From: Membranipora membranacea | Taxonomy: Eukaryota; Bryozoa; Gymnolaemata; Cheilostomatida; Membraniporidae | Length of the DNA stretch: 64,000 nt | Reading direction: 5' to 3' | Assembly: GCA_914767715.1 (NCBI GenBank) | Contig: OU612070.1 | Span: forward strand, 20,260,025-20,324,024 | Part shown: piece after piece, positions 59,701 to 64,000 of the stretch | Numbering within the stretch: the stretch's first letter is position 1 | Layout of the letters: every line of letters starts with the position of its first letter | Notes under the pieces: generated by a model | Database searches by the model: none | Seen by the model: only the letters and a program-made list of their open reading frames with translations | Told to the model about the DNA's origin: nothing | Translations under genes and position numbers: made by a program

Positions 59701-62700
59701 AATAACAGCAAATCTCAGCAAAGGTCATGCGTGTTTGTAGACAAATTATAATGTTAGATGAAGTTTGTTCCAGTTTGCCTGCATTTGAGTTGCTCCCTTC
59801 CACTGATAAGTCGCTGATCAGAGGAGGGAGGGCATCTCCGTATGCAGGCGAATTGGACAAAGCTGGGTCTGGGTCTACAATACAATTTTCCCTGTCTGAA
59901 TTAACAGGAATTTTGAATTAAAAGTTTGAATTAACCAGCTTACACTGTATTTTACATTTTATAATTTTGGAGAGGAAAGCAATTTTCTCTATCGTTATTA
60001 GTTTTGTGATGTTCAACACTTGAATCTTCCGTGGACTTAAAGCTCTGAAACAAAAAAATTAAAGATTTGTGGTTTAGAGTAACTTACCAAGCATATCTTC
60101 AAACTCACAGCCACATGGCAGATTTGTGATGAATTTGCGGATATCCAGCTGCTTATTACGATGCTCACCCAACCTCTGATGTACAGATATTATTGTACTT
60201 TTGACTACCAAGCTAACATTATCAGAAATCATCTGAGATATAACCTCAAACCAGCTTGGGGCCTACAACGGATATAAAACCATGTCTATGAGAGAGGCAT
60301 TGTTATGTTATATAATGTGCTGATGAAAGATCGAATCATACTTTGGAGTTGTGATTACCTCTCAGTGAATTGTAGCCCTTGCTTACACATAAATGTCTAC
60401 AGCTGTCATCACACAGCTTCATTTTTGAGGCTTACTACAGTTAATATTGTAGAATTGGATTGTTTGGAGCATGCGGAAATCTTAGAGACTAAGCAACAAT
60501 CTGTCAATCATTTGTGAGATTGTTATCAAGGGTTGACATTATCCCCAGACTTGCCAACCTAATTTTTCCAAAATGCTTACAAAAATTTGCAAAATGCTTG
60601 AAAATGCTTACAAACTCCAGGGTGCTTTAAATGACCAGAAATTGCCCTAAAAAATTTTTCGCGCCACGCGCGAAAAGGACTTTTATCACAGAACATAGTC
60701 CTTGGTAGCTTAGCAGTGCAGATCGCTCAATACTTGTCCTTTTCCCTATGCGTAAGGTGCAATCTGCTGATAATCAATGAGAAGTTGTTTGAAACCTAGC
60801 CTGTCTTAACAAGACAGGCTATTTGAATCCCTGGTTGCCCTTGAAACACTGGGGCAGGAGATCTGAGTTATCCCCCCCAACAAGGAGGTGGGCAACTTTG
60901 TTACTCTCATTAAATAAAAGTTGACTCAATTAAGACTTGAACAGGTAAAAAGTCCATATAAAATCAACACAATTGTTTTCTGAAGGCAAGACCAGAGTTT
61001 TAGACCAAGGAGTTACTCATTGTTTAGACTATCAATCAACAATGACAAGATCATGCAAGTAAACTGAAGCAAACACTAAAGATGCGTTTTTTTTAATTAC
61101 CTAATTAGATGAACAGGTGTTTGAAAAACCATAAATGCGTACAGCTAGCGTTTTTTTGCGTTTAAAACTCAATTAGTGTCAAATAAGCGTTCATAAACGC
61201 TTTATGCGTACAGGTTGGCAAGTATGATTATCCCTTATCCCTTATCTCATGCTGCCAGTTATAATTAAATAATTAGAATAACAGTTACAACCAGTTCTGA
61301 CTAACCAAGCGACATTAATCACTAGGATCTGAACAACTGACCATCTCAACAACCAACTCTTATTTCGGATAACCTACCTGAGTTTTCATACTATGATAAA
61401 ATCTCTCAGCAGCCAACAACTGCCACTGACTGTTCCTAAGAAACAAACAACTTTATGTTACTACATCGTCTAAGTCATAATTGGCCAATTGAAACTCAGT
61501 TGGAAGCGTGATTTAGTCTTTCCGCTCATAGTCATACTAGGTATGTTCTCATGAGGACTGTCAAAAGAGCCCCCACTGGGAGTTGAACCCAGGACCGCTG
61601 GTTTACAAGACCAGCGCTCTGCCACTGAGCTATAGAGGCTGAGATATGTGCAGGCAACTTCAAATCATTATAAATACCTTAATTTATGGGTTTTGTTGAA
61701 TAATAGAATATGCGTAGTGATGTGATGGTGACCGCTGTGATTGCGGATAAGAGTATAGACCATAGACCTACTAATAATATTATTAGTAGGTCTATGGTAT
61801 AGACATAATCTACTAGAAATCTTTGATATGATGTGTAACTAGGTCTTACTGGCTACTCTTATCAGAAAGGCAAACCAAACACCATATAAATACTGACCTA
61901 TTAATAACTGGCAGGATTACATTATAGAGAGCCGCAGGTTTGTTGCAGTTTGACAATACCATCAAAAATGGTTCAGAGAGACTCGCGGTATTCTCTACAG
62001 CAGGTAGACAATCCCCATCGCAGAATTCAAGTTCACAGCGGCCATCCAAAGAACTCGTACTTGGATGAGGTTCATTATTTGTTTCGTAGGCTGGATTGCT
62101 GAATGCAGCTGTGTCGTGTTGAGGTGTACTGTTTGGAGTATCAGTTTTTGGTTGATGTGATTTCTGTATTTGCAGATTGGGCTGGGTTAAAATCATGATT
62201 GGCAGTGTTAGATCCTTCATAGCAAGAGCCTTGAAACGAGATCACAATTCAATTAAGAAGATTACCATAGAGAGTAAAATATGAACAGTCAAGGTGTACT
62301 TAAAGTCATTTAAATCATTAAAAATCATTTCATATTATTTTCAATAAATGTAAAAAAAAGAAGGTTTCAGCCCAATTTATCAGTAGAAAATCAACTTGCT
62401 TTACACAGAGATAGAGTGGAAACTCCATTTTTCCACCCTGTGTCTGTATATTTCAATATGAACACCACCATGGAGTTGAACATTTTTAGCCATCTAAAGG
62501 CAGCAAATTTTAGGTATGCTAGCTTGAAATGAGCAACATTACCTGAATAAGGAGAGACCAGGAGGGCTCTGGTTGTGATAGAAGTAGTTTGATCTGAAGG
62601 TAGAGAGCCGTTGTTGTCTGCATATCACTCAGCCTGTAATAATAGATAAAATGCTACTTCCATGCCTGAATAAAGTTCACTTGTGAAACTCCTGTTACTT

Positions 62701-63993
62701 GAATTTGTAACAAGCTGGTGGCAAAATCAGACAATTACAAAGCAGCACAACATTACTATACTAGATCTCTGAATAACATGTCCATTTCCAACTCGTGTCA
62801 AGATTTTGAGACCGAGCTGAAATTAGTCAGTTAATCCAGCTTTGGTTAAGGTCACATCCCCCCCCCCCGTCCCCAGTGGTGTCATGCTTTCCATACCTGG
62901 ATAACAGATGATCATGGACATGAGCATGTAGTTTACCTGATCACAGCTTTAGGGATGATAGTAGGCTGTATAAATGATAACCAGTGACTGTAATATCCCG
63001 GCTCATCCTCAGCTGAATCTGGACTCTGTCTTCTACGTCGGGACCTCTTCTGGTAACCCTTTTTATAAACTCTACAAAATAGAGATCATGCTCTTAGTTA
63101 TGTTAATTTTGATCTGCTGGATTTTGAAAGAGCACACATGTGATCATCTTTATGAGTAATTTATAAACCATCATAGCCGATGATAGACTTTTATTTTTGG
63201 TACACTAACTTAAATTCTTTGATAGTTCAATGTTTCAGGATTTTGGTTCCACCATTAATCATTGACTGTCAATCATGGAATCATCCTGTCAATCTCCGAC
63301 CTGATGAACCCTATAAAATGTCAGTACCCTTTAATTGGTGAACAGCCATGCGGTTTCCACATAGAACAATGTGAGCATATAAGTGAGGTTAATTACCTGG
63401 GGGCACAACTGCTAGGGAAATAATCCCGTCGTGGTTCAGAGCTGTAATTACTGGAATTGATGAGGTAATAATTATCATAGTTATCTTGTTTCCATGACAT
63501 TCTTGGTGGTTTTATCACATTTTAGGTGGTTTTCTTCTAAATCACCAGCTGCGATGGCCGAGTGGTTAAGGCGATAGACTTGAAATCTATTGGGATCTTC
63601 CCGCGTAGGTTCGAACCCTACTCGCAGCGCACTTCTTTTGCTAGTCCGCTCCTTACAGCCATGATGTTAGCTTGTATTGTTTGACAGCCACGCAGAGAGC
63701 AAAGAATAACAGAAAAAGCTGAAGTCAGAAGGAGCGTCATAACATAGTTACTGGTTCCATAACAAGTATAAACTAGAATTGCTGTCATATGATCCAAGAA
63801 CACTCACTTGTAAAGTTCTTCTAGAGGAGAGGTTATGATGGCTAGAGCTGATATGAGCTTGCAGCATGAGCTATGTATAGTTAGATATGGCTGCTCAAAG
63901 GCTATCGATTGTATGTCTAACAGCTGGGTAGTGTTAGAACATACAGAGAACATCAACTCATAAGCTGTGTGCAGAATCATCGCAATATCCATC
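56749..63993 (-). CDS. KIAA0825: KIAA0825-like protein, C-terminal part (5' end outside the window)
   Basis: Exons in transcript order: 63808-63993, 62937-63071, 62543-62633, 61898-62229, 61378-61435, 60088-60262, 59492-59691, 59001-59136, 58255-58372, 57754-57854, 57210-57427, 56749-56937. All borders are GT..AG and in phase, giving about 645 residues and a TAA stop. The first visible exon follows an acceptor at the window edge, so upstream exons are missing. The match to vertebrate KIAA0825 is from remembered motifs in the same order: SVCSNTTQLL, ITSPLEELYK, IKLLLSQP, ELYLRQIYNVI, and a C-terminal NWAVLL...ALLQHR block. Mostly helical, no signal peptide or TM helix; one low-complexity insert (about 30-110 in exon 61898-62229) and an acidic DDDDD run. 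The molecular function is not established; human variants are linked to postaxial polydactyly. It is tail to tail with SEL1L. Confidence 0.82.
59770..59856. repeat. CCAGTTTGCCTGCATTTGAGTTGCTCCC foldback (hairpin MITE)
   Basis: The left arm CCAGTTTGCCTGCAT and right arm ATGCAGGCGAATTGG face each other. TGCATTTGGAGTTGCTCC-like text also occurs at about 9098, 16703, 16803 and 38541, suggesting a repeat family. It is intronic in the KIAA0825-like gene. Confidence 0.65.
60798..60820. repeat. AGCCTGTCTT-AAC-AAGACAGGCT hairpin
   Basis: A perfect 10-base inverted repeat with a 3-base loop. It looks like a shortened member of the TGTCTTGACAAGC foldback family. Confidence 0.75.
61568..61639 (-). tRNA. 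tRNA-Thr(TGT)
   Basis: The 72-base minus-strand sequence folds as a standard tRNA. Acceptor stem GCCTCTA/TGGGGGC (two G:U pairs), D arm with TAGCTCAGTGGCAGAG, anticodon stem-loop CTGGTCTTGTAAACCAG with anticodon TGT, T arm CTGGGTTCAACTCCCAG, and discriminator T as in animal tRNA-Thr. A TTTT terminator follows directly. It lies in an intron of the KIAA0825-like gene, in the same orientation. No CCA is encoded and no intron is seen. Confidence 0.95.
61759..61798. repeat. perfect 40-base palindrome
   Basis: ACCATAGACCTACTAATAAT followed directly by its exact reverse complement, with no spacer. It is intronic in the KIAA0825-like gene, 100 bases from the exon at 61898-62229. Confidence 0.9.
63548..63629 (+). 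tRNA. tRNA-Ser(TGA)
   Basis: 82 bases with a perfect acceptor stem GCTGCGA/TCGCAGC and discriminator G. D arm GGCCGAGTGGTTAAGGC, anticodon stem-loop AGACTTGAAATCT with anticodon TGA, a long type II variable arm, and T arm TAGGTTCGAACCCTA. A CTTTTG stretch with four Ts follows at 63633-63638. It is a clear functional serine tRNA, lying in an intron of the KIAA0825-like gene on the opposite strand. Confidence 0.97.
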
Positions 63994-64000
63994 CTGTAAT

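Overview
The window is AT-rich animal nuclear DNA. Genes are split into many short exons with GT..AG introns of a few hundred bases to about 3 kb. It carries metazoan-type genes, intronic tRNA genes, tRNA-derived SINEs and many small foldback elements. I read it as an invertebrate metazoan. The gene set would suit a marine invertebrate, but no single sequence fixes the phylum.

Five multi-exon protein genes could be rebuilt by hand, with every junction checked for reading phase. From left to right: (1) an unrecognised Pro/Arg/Tyr-rich protein with an acidic Pro/Thr/Glu-rich tail (minus, 8636-17560, both ends probably incomplete); (2) a 202-residue four-pass membrane protein with a Cys-rich N-terminus, LAPTM/DUF4728-like in layout (minus, 21486-25307); (3) a neprilysin/endothelin-converting-enzyme (M13) type II membrane metallopeptidase (minus, 27338-43238); (4) SEL1L, the adaptor of the HRD1 ER-associated degradation complex, complete with 16 coding exons (plus, 47010-56246); (5) the C-terminal part of a KIAA0825-type protein (minus, 56749-63993), running off the right edge. 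Two intact tRNA genes, Thr(TGT) and Ser(TGA), lie in introns of gene 5. SEL1L and gene 5 are tail to tail, about 500 bases apart. The M13 gene and SEL1L are head to head, about 3.8 kb apart.

The most interesting point is the M13 gene. It has two candidate first exons that both splice in phase to the same transmembrane exon. It also has two tandem, phase-0/phase-0 versions of the exon encoding the N-terminal Cys / PC-DFY-YACG segment. Using one version gives about 783 residues, a normal M13 length; using both gives about 851. One version keeps the arginine equivalent to the substrate-carboxylate-binding Arg102 of neprilysin and the other lacks it. The gene therefore looks built to make enzymes with different cytoplasmic tails and different substrate pockets.

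The rest is non-coding: about 8.6 kb at the left edge with no supportable gene, and intergenic or intronic DNA rich in short palindromes, TIR elements and SINEs. No operon-like or defence-type system was found.
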